Counted from the first letter of the stretch, positions 9,970 to 22,198 are shown. The stretch: 64,000 nt of DNA from Sambucus nigra (GCA_949130495.1 OX422210.1:497031760-497095759); one strand, 5' to 3'. Made by a program: numbers and translations. The notes: generated from the sequence alone by a model not told the origin.

Positions 9970-12223
9970 TGTAATGACCCCACTTTTATATATATAGTTT
10001 GGTTTTACACTCTTGTGTTACTTATTATCTTATAAATTTGGTATTATTAGATATGTGGTATTATTGGCTATCAATATAACAAACGCCATTTTTAATTATG
10101 AAGAATCAGCCGTAAATTGGATCAAATCGAAGTCTTATGACATATCTTAAGGTAAATAATAAGTTTTGGGGTAGAAGATATAATTTTATGAAACTTTAAG
10201 GACTAAAATAAAAATATAAAAAGGGCCATTTTGTAAATAAAATATTTTCAAGGACCTCTAAGAAATATACAAAATATAAAGTGTGAAATTACCAGAATAC
10301 CCTTCATGTGTAAAATGACCCTTATACCCTTATCACCTTTCAACCACGTGCTGGTCACTTCCACCTTACACATGTCGTCTTTAGAGAGAAAGCTAAAACC
10401 GTTATCATCATTTGGTGATATTAACACTACAAGATCACTCCGGATCGTGACACCTCGGTGTTGAATCACCATTCCGAAAAGCCTAGTCATTAGACACGTG
10501 TCAACACCGTAGTACTTTTGGAAACCTATAAATAGGGCCTTAGGGTTCATTTGAAACTCACACCAATTCCTTGAGAATTATAGTAATAAAAAGTGATAGA
10601 AAGCTTGGGAAATATCTTAAGAAGGAGTTATATAATTTCATGGGAATAATTCATTTCGTAGGTATGATTTTATTTAAATGTTATAATGTATTTTTATAGT
10701 TTTAATTATGTGTTTTATAGCTTTACTTAGTTGTTATGCTGGTAAAATACACTAAGGACTTCACTAATCAAAACTTAAAGTTTAGAAAAAAATCCAAGTT
10801 GATTTTATTTTCATGTAAACTTGTTTAAAATTGTATATACGCTTAAAAAAATGATTTTTTAAAAGTAATTGCTCGTTATTATGGAATCCCATTTAAGTAA
10901 TTCCAAAGTCAGGCCCGGTGAAGTTCTGTCTAGATAAGATGGTATTTAAGTGGTGCCCCTGTGACCCTCCATCTCTATCAGGAATGAATTCTGAAATGTT
11001 CTGTCTAGAGGAGATGGTATTTAAGCGGTGCCCCTGTAGCCCTCCATCTCTACTGGGAACCGACTGATTAGGAAGAACTACGAATTGAATCCTTTAATTA
11101 CGATCAAAGAGTTTTAAAATTTAAGAAAATGATTTTTAGTAATCCTTTGAAACAAGTTATTATTAAAATACAATAATTCACTAGACCTAGTTTAGAACAT
11201 ATACTTAAACCATTATCGTATTTGTTAGATTAACGTGTGATCGAAGACTCATTATCTATAATTTCGACCTCTATTTTAGGTGAGTACTCTATGCAATTTC
11301 TTGTGCATTTTGACTATATTATATAATGCAAACTATACATCTGATACCGATGATTTCGTTGTTCATTATATGTGTATATCTCTTGATATAAACATCTAAT
11401 TTCAATTCTGAAATTTTTTATTCGGCCTATGAAAACTCTTTTACTATTTTGGCCTTGACTACCAGGTGAAAATATTTAGGTGGTACCTTCCCAGCTGGTT
11501 TAGCGTTGGTGTGCCCTAAATAAGGCGTTGTTTCAGAGATTATGATTTTCTGTCTGTGTTGTTGCCATGTGGAAACATTTGGTAACACTATCTGTCTGGG
11601 TATTAGAGCTTACATGGCCGCTGAGACTGAATAATTGACATATTGCTCAATCATTTTATCGGTTCTATTCTGAACTATTTGTTCTAAAAATATATATACT
11701 ATCAATTTCTTTATATATATGAATGAAAGTTCCTATCCATATATGTATATGCCTTATCTTTTAACTTGAATATGTATCTATTTTCTGAAAACCTTAGAAT
11801 ATTTGGAGAGTGAATCTCATTCATCTTTTAGCTGATGTTTTATAATTAACAATTTTCAGGAAATAATTAGGCAAACAAATGGAACATAAGAGGACTATGT
11901 TGAAGATTTAGCTTTTAGACATCTTTTTGTTACATTAAGTAGAATTTTGTTTTATTAGATAGAGGATGTTTGGCTCTTTAATTAAAAGGTTTTGAAATTT
12001 GTGTCAAGTTGCAACTCTTGGATATTTTAATATAAGTGAAGTTTCCTTTAGGAAGCTCTGATGATGTAATTCCTTCACTTTCAGTATTTTACGATTCATA
12101 ACCATGTGATTTTATTTCCGCTACATATATTTTAAGAGAAAAAATTTAAGGCCAGAATATTGAATGCCTTGGTGGCATGGCAAGACACTCATTACCTACT
12201 ATTTTTGGGTCAGGGTCGTGACA
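9970..12223 (+). repeat. 5' LTR of Tekay element B
   Basis: It aligns with 16864-19105 along its whole length. It contains a tandem duplication at about 10917-11060 (two units with 'gatggtatttaag' and 'ggtgcccctgt', each ending CCTCCATCTCTA). A partly deleted form of this duplication is in the 3' LTR. Confidence 0.92.
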
Positions 12224-12227
12224 GAGG

Positions 12228-12239
12228 TGGAATGAAAGC
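12228..12239 (+). other. Degenerate primer-binding site of element B
   Basis: TGGAATGAAAGC, four bases after the LTR, matches the initiator-Met primer site TGGTATCAGAGC at 9 of 12 positions and is followed by 'ataggtt', as in related elements. Confidence 0.6.
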
Positions 12240-12429
12240 ATAGGTTATGAACCCGTAGACTACTGAGCATAGGTTTCGAACGTTATAGATTTTATGTTTC
12301 CATCCTTAGGAGATAGTATTAAATATCTGATTTATGTGATAACCCTCCCTATGTGTTATATTATTTATAATTGATCTTTTATTTTTCAAAGAGTATAGTA
12401 TATCTTACATTTGGCCTTGACTGTAGAAA

Positions 12430-13351
12430 ATGACCAAGAGAAGATCATTTATGGTAACTAGTGATTTAAGTATAGAAGGACTGGAAGGCGCATACAAGGC
12501 GATTGAAAGTCTAGTAAAGATTGTAGAGCAACAGGTGAATAATGGAGTACCAAGGAATCTTGAACTAAGTAGATGTACTATTGAACAGTTCAAGAAGCTG
12601 AATCCGCCATCTTTCAAAGGTACTCCAAACCCCACCGAAGAAGAAAGTTGGGTGATAAATATGGAAAAGATACTCGATGTTCTTATGTGTACCGATGAAC
12701 AAAGGGTTTCATTTGCAACATTCATGTTAGAAGGGGAAGCTAAAAAATTAGTGGAGAATGACTAGGAGAATACACGAGGAAAGAAATACTTGCGTAGGTT
12801 GAAATGATTTCTTTGTAATCTTTTATGAGAAATATTTTCTTGAAACGGTGAAAGACGAAATGGCAGATGACTTCATGAGTCTTATGCCAGGGAATATGAC
12901 GGTTAGTAAATACGAGGCAAAGTTTATTGAGTTATCCCATTTTTCCCGTCATGTTGTGGTAATCGATGTTTTAAAAGCCAAGAAGTTTGAACGTGGGTTA
13001 AGGTTGTATATTCGTAGTCGAATTTCCATTCTGAAGTTGACATCATATATTGACGTAGTGACTAGGGCTACAATAGCTGAGAGGGATGGTGAGGAGTACA
13101 ATCGAGTTAGAGATGGTAAGAGGAAGTTTAGGGAACAAACAGGAAAGAACCCAAATAATAGAAATTTTTTTAGGAGCACGTCCAATGTTGGGGGATCAAG
13201 TGATAACAAATAGTATAATAACCAGATATGTCAACAATGTGGAAAGATACATGGAGGACGACCTTGCTATAAGGATTCATTGGCTTGTTTTAGATGTGGA
13301 CAAAAATGACATCAAATAAAAGACTGCCAAAACCAGCAAGGGTTCCGATAA
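12430..13351 (+). pseudogene. gag of Tekay element B with zinc-knuckle region
   Basis: The start MTKRRSFMVTS at 12430 leads into LNPPSFKGTPNPTEEESWVINMEKIL and FMLEGEAKKLVEND, the conserved entry of the chromovirus gag core. A TAG at 12763-12765 and a frame change are followed at 12848-13213 by KDEMADDFMSLMPGNMTVSKYEAKFIELSHF and a basic Asn-rich tail (KNPNNRNFF). After a stop come CQQCGKIHGGRPC and CFRCGQK*HQIKDC, a CCHC knuckle in which the glycine before His is now TGA. Gag would form the particle and bind RNA. It is broken in at least four places. Confidence 0.88.
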
Positions 13352-13359
13352 AGCCTTTA

Positions 13360-13945
13360 AGTGGAAAGAAGAATCAAGGCAGACAGGGTAGAGTTTTTGC
13401 ACTTTTTGATACCCAAATTTCTAATGCAGTAGTGTCTGGTACACTTTCTATATGTTCATAACCTTTTAAAGCTTTGGTAGATCCCGGTTCTACCCATTCA
13501 TTTGTATCTATACATGTACTAAATCGCTTTCATAAATTGCATGAACCCTTGAATCATAACATACACGTTTCTACGCCTTCGGATGAGTTATTGATGGGTA
13601 AATTAGTATACAAGGCTTGCCCCGTAGACATTGATAGTCATAAACTATTTGCTAATTTGATAGTTTTAGACATTAGAGATTTTGAAGTCATTTTGGGGAT
13701 TGACTGGTTAGCGTCATATCATGCTAAGGTGGATAGTTTTGAGAAGATTTTTACTTTCCAAATTCCTCACCAACCGAAATTTAGTTTTGAAGGAACTGGC
13801 ATCATGTCTCCAATGTGTATTATTTTTGCAATGCAAGCCTATAGTTTTCTTAATAAGGGATGTCAAGGATTTATTATAACTATTACCAGTTTGCAAATGA
13901 GAGGGCCTAGCTTAGAAGATATTCCTATCGCTAACAAAATTTACA
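13360..13945 (+). pseudogene. Aspartic protease of Tekay element B
   Basis: LVDPGSTHSFVSIHVL at about 13474-13520 is the retropepsin active site in the D-P-G-S form common in chromoviruses. LVYKACPVDI and VILGIDWLASYHAKVD follow, the conserved C-terminal block. The frame stays open to 13962, but homology to the next domain moves to another frame near 13946, so a small indel lies there. Confidence 0.85.
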
Positions 13946-15300
13946 GATGTTTTTCCAGATGATTTACTAGGTCTACCTCCTAATAGAGAGATACAATTTA
14001 CCATTGACCTTATTCCTGGAACTATACCAATCTCAAAACCACCATATCATATGGCACCCTTAGAAATAAGAGAGTTAAAAGTGCAATTAGAAGACCTTTT
14101 AGACTAAGGTTTTATTAGACCAAGTATATCGCCTTGGGGTGCTCCAGTGTTATTTGTGAAAAAGAAGGATGGGAGGATGACATTATGTATAGATTATTGT
14201 GAACTAAATAAAGTGACCATTAAGAATAAATACCCTTTACCTCGTATAGACGATTTATTTGACCAACTTCAAGGTGCGCAAGTATTTTCTAAGATTGACC
14301 TAGGTCAGGCTATCATCAATTGAAGATTAAGGATGATGATATTTCAAAATCAGCTTTTCGTACTAGATATGGTCACTATGAATTTCTTGTAATACCATTT
14401 GGACTAACTAATTCACCAGCTACATTTATGGATATGATGAATCGAGTCTTTAGGAAATATTTGGATCAATGTGTTGTTGTTTTTATCTATGACATTCTCA
14501 TTTATTCCAAGAGTATTGAAGAACACGAGAAGCATTTAAAGACAATATTACAAATCCTTAGGAAAGAGAAATTATATGAAAAATTAAAGAAGTGTGAGTT
14601 TTGGCTACCTAGTGTTTCTTTTCTAGGACATGTCATATCCAAAGAGACAGTGTTAGTTGATCCTCAAAAGATTGAGGCTATACTAGATTGGCCAAGGCCA
14701 ACTAATGTGAGTGAGATTCGTAGTTTCCTTGGATTAGTAGGTTATTATCGAAGATTTTTTGAAGGATTTTCTAGTATCACCAAACCTCTATCTAGATTAA
14801 CACAAAAGAATGCGAAATATGAATGATCTGAGGAAGCCGAGAAAAGTTTTCAAGAACTTAAGAATCGATTAGTGGCTGCCTCTATTTTGACTATTCCTTC
14901 AGGTACGAAAGGATTGGTGATTTATAGTAATGCTTCTAAAAATGGTTGAGGATGTGTGTTAATGCAAAATGGAAAAGTAGTTGCTTATGCCTCAAGACAG
15001 TTAAAACCATATGAGCAGAATTATCCTAACCATAACCTAGAATTAACAGCTATAATTTTTTCTCTTAAGATTTGGAGACACTATTTATATGGTGAGACTT
15101 GTGAGATTTATACCGATCATTAGAGTTTGAAATATATATTTACTCAGAAAGAATTGAACATGAGAGAAAGGAGGTGGTTAGAATTGATGAAAGATTATGA
15201 TTTATATATTCATTATCACCCAGGGAAAGCAAATGTAGTAGCTGATGCTTTAAGTAGGAAGTCTACAACAAATTTAACATGTCTCATTACATATCAGGAA
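13946..15300 (+). pseudogene. Reverse transcriptase and RNase H of Tekay element B
   Basis: RT begins [49 protein letters not shown] and [24 protein letters not shown] follow, with a 1-nt shift near 14303. Then come [25 protein letters not shown] and SFLGHVIS. The catalytic box reads [10 protein letters not shown] at about 14479-14508, where the family has two aspartates (IDD); TAT at 14488-14490 replaces the first. RNase H at about 14880-15270 has VIYSNASKNG*GCVL, ELTAI, IYTDH*SLKYIF and VVADALSRK. Stops at 14104-14106, 14824-14826, 14947-14949 and 15121-15123 break it. No activity is possible. Confidence 0.88.
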
Positions 15301-16818
15301 CCTTTGTTAATGGATTTGAGAAGTATGGAAATAGATGTACATATTTATAGCAAGGGAGGAATAATCGCAAACTTACAAGTACAACCCATGTTGATGGAAA
15401 GGATTAAAATTGCACAAGTAAATGAACCATAACTGAAGAAGATTAGAGAAGAAGATATCGAAGGGAAGATAATTGAATTTACGATACGAGATAATATATT
15501 GAGGTTTGGAAATAGAGTATGTGTTCCATACGATGTCCAACTAAAAAGGCAAATTTTAGAGGAAAGTCATTACTAAAGATTTATGTTTCATCTCGGAAGT
15601 ACCAAGATGTATAGAGATCTTCGAGAAGTGTTTTGGTGGAATAACATGAAAAGGGAGATAGTGGAATTAGTATCTCAGTGTTTGGTTTGTCAACAAGTAA
15701 AAGCTGGGCATTAGAAACCATCAGGATTGCTACAACCACTATCTATCCCTGAGTGGAAATGAGAACATATCACTATGGATTTTATGATAGGTTTACCAAG
15801 GAGTTCAAGTGGTAATGATTCTAATTGGGTAATTATTGATAGGCTAACTAAATCTGCTCATTTTATTACCATTAAGATTACCCATTCTTTAGAAAAGTTA
15901 GCTAAGTTATACGTGTAGGAAATTACTAGGCTTCATGGAACCCCAATTTTAATTATTTCTGATCGTGACCCTAGATTCATTTATCTCTTTTGAAAAAGCC
16001 TACAAGCAGCCATGGGAACAAAATTGAATTTTAGCACCACTTTTCATCCTTAAACAGATGGACAATCGGAAAGCACCATTCAAACCTTAGAGGATATGCT
16101 TAGGGCCTGTGTACTTGATTTGAAGGGGAATTGGGATGATTATTTACCATTAGTGGAGTTTATCGATAATAATAGCCATCAAGCAAGTATTCAAATGGCT
16201 CCATATGAAGCACTATATGTTAGAAGGTGTCATTCTCCCGAATGTTGGGTAGAAGTTGGAGAAAGAAAATTGTTAGGACCAGAATTGATTAAGATCACAA
16301 CAGAGAAAGTGAAATTGATACAAGACCAACTTCAAATCGCTCAAAGCCGTCAAAAGAGTTATTTTGACAATCGACACCAACAGTTAGAGTTCTAAAGTGG
16401 AGATTATGTGCCCTTGTGAGTATAGCCTTCAAAGGGAGTAATACGATTCAGGAAGAAAGGAAAGTTGATCCCAAGATACATAGGACCTTTTGAAATCCTT
16501 GAAAAGATAAGAGCTGATGCATATAAAATAGCCTTGCCACCTGAAATCTCTAGTGTACATAACGTGTTTCATGTATCAATGATAAAGAAATATGTCCCAG
16601 ACCCAAAACATATCTTTAGTCACGAGCCTCTTCAAGTTAGAGAAGATTTGTCATACATTGAGCATCCAGTGGAAATCTTGGACCATAAAGATCCAATATT
16701 ATGAACCAAGGTTATTCCACTGGTCAAAGTATTATAGCGGAATCATTCTATTGAAGAAGAAACATGGGAGCGAGAAGATGAAATAAAGGAGCAATATGCA
16801 AACCTTTTTGGAAATTAA
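15301..16818 (+). pseudogene. Integrase and C-terminal chromodomain of Tekay element B
   Basis: The HHCC finger reads ESHY*RFMFHLGS and SQCLVCQQVKAG. The catalytic DDE core shows HITMDFMIGLP (first D), ILIISDRDPRF (second D) and TDGQSESTIQT (E). A GPY-type segment PRYIGPFEILEKI and SSVHNVFHVSMIKKY follow. The end DLSYIEHPVEILDHKDP, VIPLVKVL*RNHSIEEETWE and EQYANLFGN (terminator TAA 16816-16818) is a type II chromodomain, which in this clade is thought to steer integration to heterochromatin. At least eight in-frame stops are present, nearly all explicable as Gln or Trp codons changed by transitions. The catalytic residues themselves are retained. Confidence 0.9.
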
Positions 16819-16850
16819 TGTAAGTAAAGTTTAGGGACCAAACCTTTTAT

Positions 16851-16863
16851 AAGGAGGGTAGGA
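16851..16863 (+). other. Polypurine tract of element B
   Basis: AAGGAGGGTAGGA directly precedes the TG of the 3' LTR, the expected plus-strand priming site. Confidence 0.85.
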
Positions 16864-19105
16864 TGTAATGACCCCACTTTTATATATATAGTTTGTTTTT
16901 ACACTCTTGTGTTCCTTATTATCTTATAAGTTTGGTATTATTAGATAAAAGGTATTATTGGTTATCAATGTAACAAACCCCATTTTTAATTATGAAGAAT
17001 CAACTGTAAATTGGATCAAATCGAAGTCTTATGACATATCTTAAGGTAAATAATAAGCTTTGGGGTAGAAAATATAATTTTATGAAACTTTAAGGACTAA
17101 AATAAAAATATAAAAGGGACATTTTGTAAATAAAATATTTTCAAGGACCTCTAAGAAATATTCAAAATATATTGTGTGAAATTATCAAAATACCCTTCAT
17201 CTGTAGAATGACCCTTATACCCTTATCACCTTTCCACCATGTGCTGGTCACTTCCACCTTACACATGTCGTCTTTAGAGAGAAAGCTTAAACAATTGTCA
17301 TCATTTGATGATATTAACACTCCAAGACCACTTTGGATCGTGACACCTCGGTGTTGAATCACCACTCCGAAAAGCCTAGTCATTAGACACGTATCAACAC
17401 CGTAGTACTTTTGGAAACCTATAAATAGGGCCTTAGGGTTCATTTGAAACTCACACCAATTCCTTGAGAATTATAGTAAGAAATAGTGATAGAAAGCTTG
17501 GGAAATATCTTAAGAAGGAGTTCTATAATTTCGAAGGAAGAATTCATTTCGTAGGTATGATTTTATTTAAATGATATAATGTATTTTTATAGTTTTAATT
17601 ATGTGTTTTATAGCTTTACTTAGTAGTTATGCTGGTAAAATACACTAAGGACTTCACTAATCAAAACATAAAGTTTAGAAGAAATCCAAGTGGATTTTAT
17701 TTTCATGTAAACTTGTTTGAAATTGTATATACGCTTTTAAAAAATGATTTTTTTGAAAGTAATTGCTCATTATTTTGGAATCCCATTTAAGTAATTCCAA
17801 AGTCAGGCTAGGTGAAATTCTATCTAGATGAGATGGTATTTAAGTGGTGCCCCTACGACCCTCCAAAATGTTATGTCTAGAGGAGATGGTATTTAGGCGG
17901 TGCCCCTGTGACCCTCCATCTGTACTGGGAACCGACTGATTAGGAAGAACAATGAATTGAATCCTTTAATTACGATCAAAGAGTTTTAAAAGTTAAGAAA
18001 ATGGTTTTTAGTAATCCTTTAAAACAAGTTATTATTAAAATACAATATGTAGACTGGACCCTATTTACAACATATACTTAAACCTTTTATCGTATTTGTT
18101 AGATTAACGTGCGATCAAAGAATCGTTATCTACAATTTCAACCTCTATTTTTTGTGATTACTCTATGAAATTTCTTGTGCATTTTGATTACATTATATAA
18201 TGCAAACTATGTATATTTTGTGAAATTCTTTTATTCTCAAAATACATCTGATACTGATGATTTCTTCGTTTGTTATATGTGTATATCTCTCGATATAAAC
18301 ATCTTATTTGAATTCTGAAATCTTTGATTCGGCCTATGGAAACTCTTTTACTATTTTGGCCTTGACTACCGGGTGGAAATATTTGTGTGGTACCTTCCCA
18401 GGTGGTTTATCGCAGGTTTTCCATAAGTAAGGCGTTGTTCCAGAGATGATGATTTTCTATATGTGTTGTTGTCGGGTGGAAACATTTAGTAACACTATCT
18501 GTCTGGGTATTAGAGCTTACATGGACGCTAAGACTGAATAATTGACATATTTCTCAATTGTTATATCTGTTATGTTCTCAAATATTTATTCTAAAAATAT
18601 ATATACTTTCAATTTCTTTAAATATATGAATGCAAGTTCCTATCCATATATGTATATGCCTTATCTTTTGACTTGAATAGGTATCTATTTTCTGAAAACC
18701 TTAGAATATTTGGAGATTGAATCTCATTTGGCTTTTTCATGGAAATAATTAGGCAAGCGGATGGAACATACGAGGACTATGTTGAAGATTTAGCTTTTAG
18801 ATCTATTTTTGTTACATTAAGTAGAATTTTTTTTTATTAGATAGAGGATGTTTGGCTCTTTAATTAAAAGGCTTCAAAATTTGTGTCAAGTTGTAACTAT
18901 TGGATATTTTAATATAAGTGAAGTTTCCTTTAGAAAGCTATGATGATGTACTTCCTTCACTTTCATTATTTTACGATTCATAACCTTGTGATTTTATTTT
19001 CGCTACATATATTTTAAGAGAAAAATTTGAATGACAGAATATTGAATGCCTTGGTGCCATGTGAAGACACTCTTTCCTTACTATTTTTGGGTCGGGGTTG
19101 TGACA
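16864..19105 (+). repeat. 3' LTR of Tekay element B
   Basis: Begins TGTAATGACC and ends TTGTGACA. It differs from the 5' LTR by substitutions, by loss of about 35 bp in the 75-bp duplication near 17865, and by small indels. Confidence 0.92.
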
Positions 19106-19110
19106 TGCCT
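19106..19110 (+). repeat. Target-site duplication TGCCT, right copy
   Basis: Partner of 9965-9969. Confidence 0.92.
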
Positions 19111-19709
19111 CACCATATACCTCGTGGGGATGGTACATGTGAGAGAGAATTCAATATACTCGGCATACGTGAACGAGTTCCCTGCGATATACCTCCCGTC
19201 ATGACTTCGGTCAAGCCGTACGATGATGGGGAACCGTTCGATATACGTCGAAGGTACTTGGCCAGTGGAAGTTGAGAGTCATATCACTTAGGCTAATTGT
19301 GCCCTGCTGGACCAGCACCCATCACCAAGTGACCCTCCAGTTACTAGGTAGAATTGGTCAATAACAATGCTCTTTGGGGATGTCGTGTGAATCATGCATG
19401 ATTCTCATATTAGTATCTTACGATGAGAATGCCTTTCTTGATTATGCCAGCCAGGGAGAAAAGTACAAGTACCAATGGTACACCAAGTATGGATGGGTGA
19501 TACGTGCAACATGTGGATATATGTGATCCTAGGTGCACGTGGTGCGAAGTGTTCATGGACAATTTTCTACAAGTGTGTGAATAGAAGCATAGGTATGGGG
19601 GACACGTGGAAAAGGGGAACATGCGAAAATAGGGGAAAATATAAACAAACATAACACCCATGTAAATAGAGTCTATCCCTAAAAATAATGTCCCCAGCGG
19701 AGTCGCTAC
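19111..19709 (-). other. 5' leader of element A, LTR-proximal part, with putative primer site
   Basis: Directly next to the LTR, minus-strand 19709-19690 reads GTAGCGACTCCGCTGGGGAC. A 'GGCGACTCCGCTGGGGA'-like stretch follows the 5' LTR in many Tat elements and is the likely primer-binding region; the tRNA is uncertain. No coding sequence is visible in the rest. Confidence 0.65.
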
Positions 19710-21800
19710 TGTGTCCATCCCCGATCCTCGCGAAGGGTGGGAGAGTGAGGATCCTAGGTCCCGCGCGTCCCTCTCGGGAGTGCTGCTACCGGCGTCGTTG
19801 ATGAGGTGAAAAATGTAGAGAGATGGAGTCGACAGTTTATTCTACTCAAAACAGACAAAAAAAGGGAGCCATCCTGAAGGACAATATTCAAAGACATACT
19901 AATACATACGAAACCAAAATGATTCGAAAAGGGTCCAGAGGCTAAGTTACGAAATGGGAAGGTGTTAGGCACCCATTCCGCCCTTACGGTCTCTCATGGT
20001 TTTTTTGCTATTTTCCTTTATTTTCACCATGATATGTTTGCATGTGTATATATTGTGGAGATAGGAATCCTCGACTTGTATAATGGAAAAGATAAAGCGA
20101 GTCATCCATAGGAAGGTTCATCAAAATAGTATTAGAAAATTAGGATTTACGCGATTATCCTGGCGTTGATCGTTATAATGTAATGATAACGTATGTGGAA
20201 TAATATGCCACTAAGAACAAATATATGCATATAAATATATGTAATCTAAGAGAATTGAATATAAAGAAAATAGAAAATGGGAGGAAGAGTGAGAATAGGA
20301 CTCGAGTCTCGGGTTTTACTCTGAGACGCCAACGTAGACTATAGAGGCATCAAAGTCCACGTAGTTTGCATAAAAAATGAGGAGTGGGGTTTATCCCATA
20401 AATCCAACCGGGGACTTCTCTTATTTGTGTGTTGTGTGCATAAAAAAGTTTTTTAGTTGTGAGAAAAGTGTAAGAAAAGTGTGAGAATTCCCTTTTAGAA
20501 TTTATGAGCAAACCCTATTTTTCTTGTTTTTCGGGTTTTTATTTGTATGAAAATAAGAGGTGTGCAATAATACTAAATAAAAGTATATTAGGATATGTGA
20601 GATGAGAGAATAAAAGGGCTAAGTAATAAAACAAGTTAATGAGAATTTATGAGAATTAAAGGAGAAAATTGAGAAAATTGGACCTTCTTGAAGATCTTGA
20701 GCTTGATCTGGAATGTTGGAGAGAATACCTTGCACTTGGATGATGATGGAGGGTAGTGAATTCACCAATTTTGATGAAAAGGATGATGAAAAGTGAAGGT
20801 TGGAAAGGATTTGGATGTGAAAATCACGCTGACTTTGAGAGAGGTTTTTTGGATTTGCTGAGAGTGATGTCTTTCAGATCTAGCCTCCTCTTGCAAAGAG
20901 GTTTAGGCCCTACTTTTTATAGGACCAGGGCATTTATGATCGGCATAGCCTTGGTCCTGCCAATTGGTAGGTGTGTCTAGGCACACTGGCATTAGGTAGG
21001 ATCTAAACCTACCGTTTGGGAGTGTCTTTCAGACCTTTTTAGAAAATTAGCCACAGAGTGAAAACCATTGATTAGAATCATGCACGGGGCAAACCGTTGG
21101 AAAGTTAATTCAGAGACCTTCGAAAGTCCTTTGGACTGCTCCCGGTTTTGGGAGCTGACTTTGGGTCAAATGTGGCTCGGAACCGCTTATATATCCTTTG
21201 GATAGGAAAACTTTGGACGTAAATGATCGTTCGTCTGCATGGTAAGTCAGAATCGTGCACGCGAAGAACCTTAGAAAGGTTAGGATATGTACCTCAAATT
21301 CCAAAGAGTTTGACCCAGTTTGGGGAGTTGACTTTGGTCAACCGGGCCTTGGAATCATTCAGTGACCTTCCGGAGTAAAACAGATCATTCATCCGTATCA
21401 AAAGTTAGAATTATGCACGGGGCGGGCCGTTGGACAGGAGTTTCAGTGACCTTTGAAGATTCATTCAGTCTCGATCGAGCTGGAGAGTTGACTTAGGTCA
21501 AACAGAGCTCAGGAGCGCCCGATACCTCCTAATCGAGTTTTGGGGGAAAATGGATCGTTCGTCCGCATGGTAAGTCAAAATCGCGCACGGGATAGACCAT
21601 TGGAAAGGGGATTCAGTGACCTTTGAAGATTTATTCAGTCTCAGTCGAGCTGAAGAGTTTGACTTTTTGGTCAAACGGAGCCTGGGAGCATCCGATGGCC
21701 TCTAGGTTGGTACTCGGGGTATGACATCGGTTGGTAGTGATGAAGGGAGGTGCTAGGGACATAAGGAGAATTTAGGGGTTAATAGAATGGGGTGTCCACA
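19710..21800 (-). repeat. 5' LTR of Tat element A
   Basis: 2091 bp, beginning on the minus strand TGTGGACACCCC and ending GGATGGACACA. It aligns along its length with 22199-24258. It carries about four 160-176-bp tandem units (see 21060-21700). The leader with the primer-site-like stretch lies at its left, which fixes the orientation and makes it the 5' LTR. Confidence 0.85.
21060..21700. repeat. Internal tandem repeats in LTR A, about 160-176 bp x 4
   Basis: The block 'gttggaaag' plus 'cagtgacctt' recurs at about 21092, 21268, 21430 and 21599, each followed by 'gagttgactt' plus 'ggtcaa' and by 'tcgttcgtccgcatgg'. The units are diverged. A parallel array is in LTR C. Confidence 0.75.
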
Positions 21801-21840
21801 GATACCGTCATTGTAGGCGAGTTCCTTAGTATCTGTCGAT

Positions 21841-21919
<79 letters not shown>

Positions 21920-22198
21920 AGGTGCAAAAAATCTCACCCGTAGGGGGGTACCAATTCATCACGATACAAGTATAAAAATATATTTAAGAGAGACAAAGAT
22001 TTACGTGGGTCGGCCATGAATGGCCTACGTCCACAAGGCTGCTACTGTGTTCCATTAGAATGATCATAGAGTTTACATGAATGTGTTTCTCTAACTTCTA
22101 AGCCCCCTTTCACAATGGGGGGTGTCCCCTTTATATAGAGTTAGGGGTTAGATTAGGGTTAGAAATATGGATGAGTAACAAATATGGATGAATCCTAT
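21801..22198. other. Spacer between two Tat LTRs
   Basis: It contains a (TA)n tract and then about 280 bp with an inverted motif (GGCCATGAATGGCC, about 22012-22025) and a TATA-like CTTTATATAGAG near 22130. This may be a fragment of another LTR. No gene is seen. Confidence 0.5.
21843..21917. repeat. (TA)n microsatellite
   Basis: About 37 uninterrupted TA units. Confidence 0.97.

Larger units (their letters stand above)
9970..19105 (+). mobile_element. Full-length Tekay/Del-type chromovirus (Ty3/gypsy) B, nested in element A
   Basis: Two direct LTRs of 2254 and 2242 bp begin TGTAATGACC and end GTGACA, flanked by a perfect TGCCT duplication. Between them lie gag, protease, RT, RNase H, integrase and a C-terminal chromodomain in plus orientation. 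The chromodomain and the LTR ends are typical of the Tekay (Del) clade. In the first 215 bp I count about 13 differences between the LTRs (near 6%), so it is moderately old. Numerous stops and at least three frameshifts inactivate it. Confidence 0.92.
1..21800 (-). mobile_element. Tat-type Ty3/gypsy retrotransposon A, decayed, 3' end outside the window
   Basis: Reading the minus strand from 21800 downward there is an LTR (19710-21800), a 5' leader with a primer-site-like stretch, gag, aspartic protease, RT, RNase H, a second RNase H and integrase, in Ty3/gypsy order. The second RNase H before integrase and an antisense frame after pol are hallmarks of the Tat/Ogre lineage. Two later elements are nested inside it (5778-7037 and 9970-19105), which explains the 21.8-kb span; without them about 11.4 kb of A is present. 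All frames contain stops and frameshifts, so it is dead. The 3' LTR and outer target-site duplication are beyond position 1 and cannot be checked. Confidence 0.85.

Noticed and set aside
10248..10550. 100-residue minus-strand frame in the 5' LTR of B (and its twin at 17162-17443)
   Set aside because: It lies inside the LTR, is present in both copies as expected of LTR duplication, and has no protein features.
21753..22019. Ile-Tyr repeat frames at (TA)n tracts (also at 28712-29029 and 29826-30062)
   Set aside because: Translation of a microsatellite.
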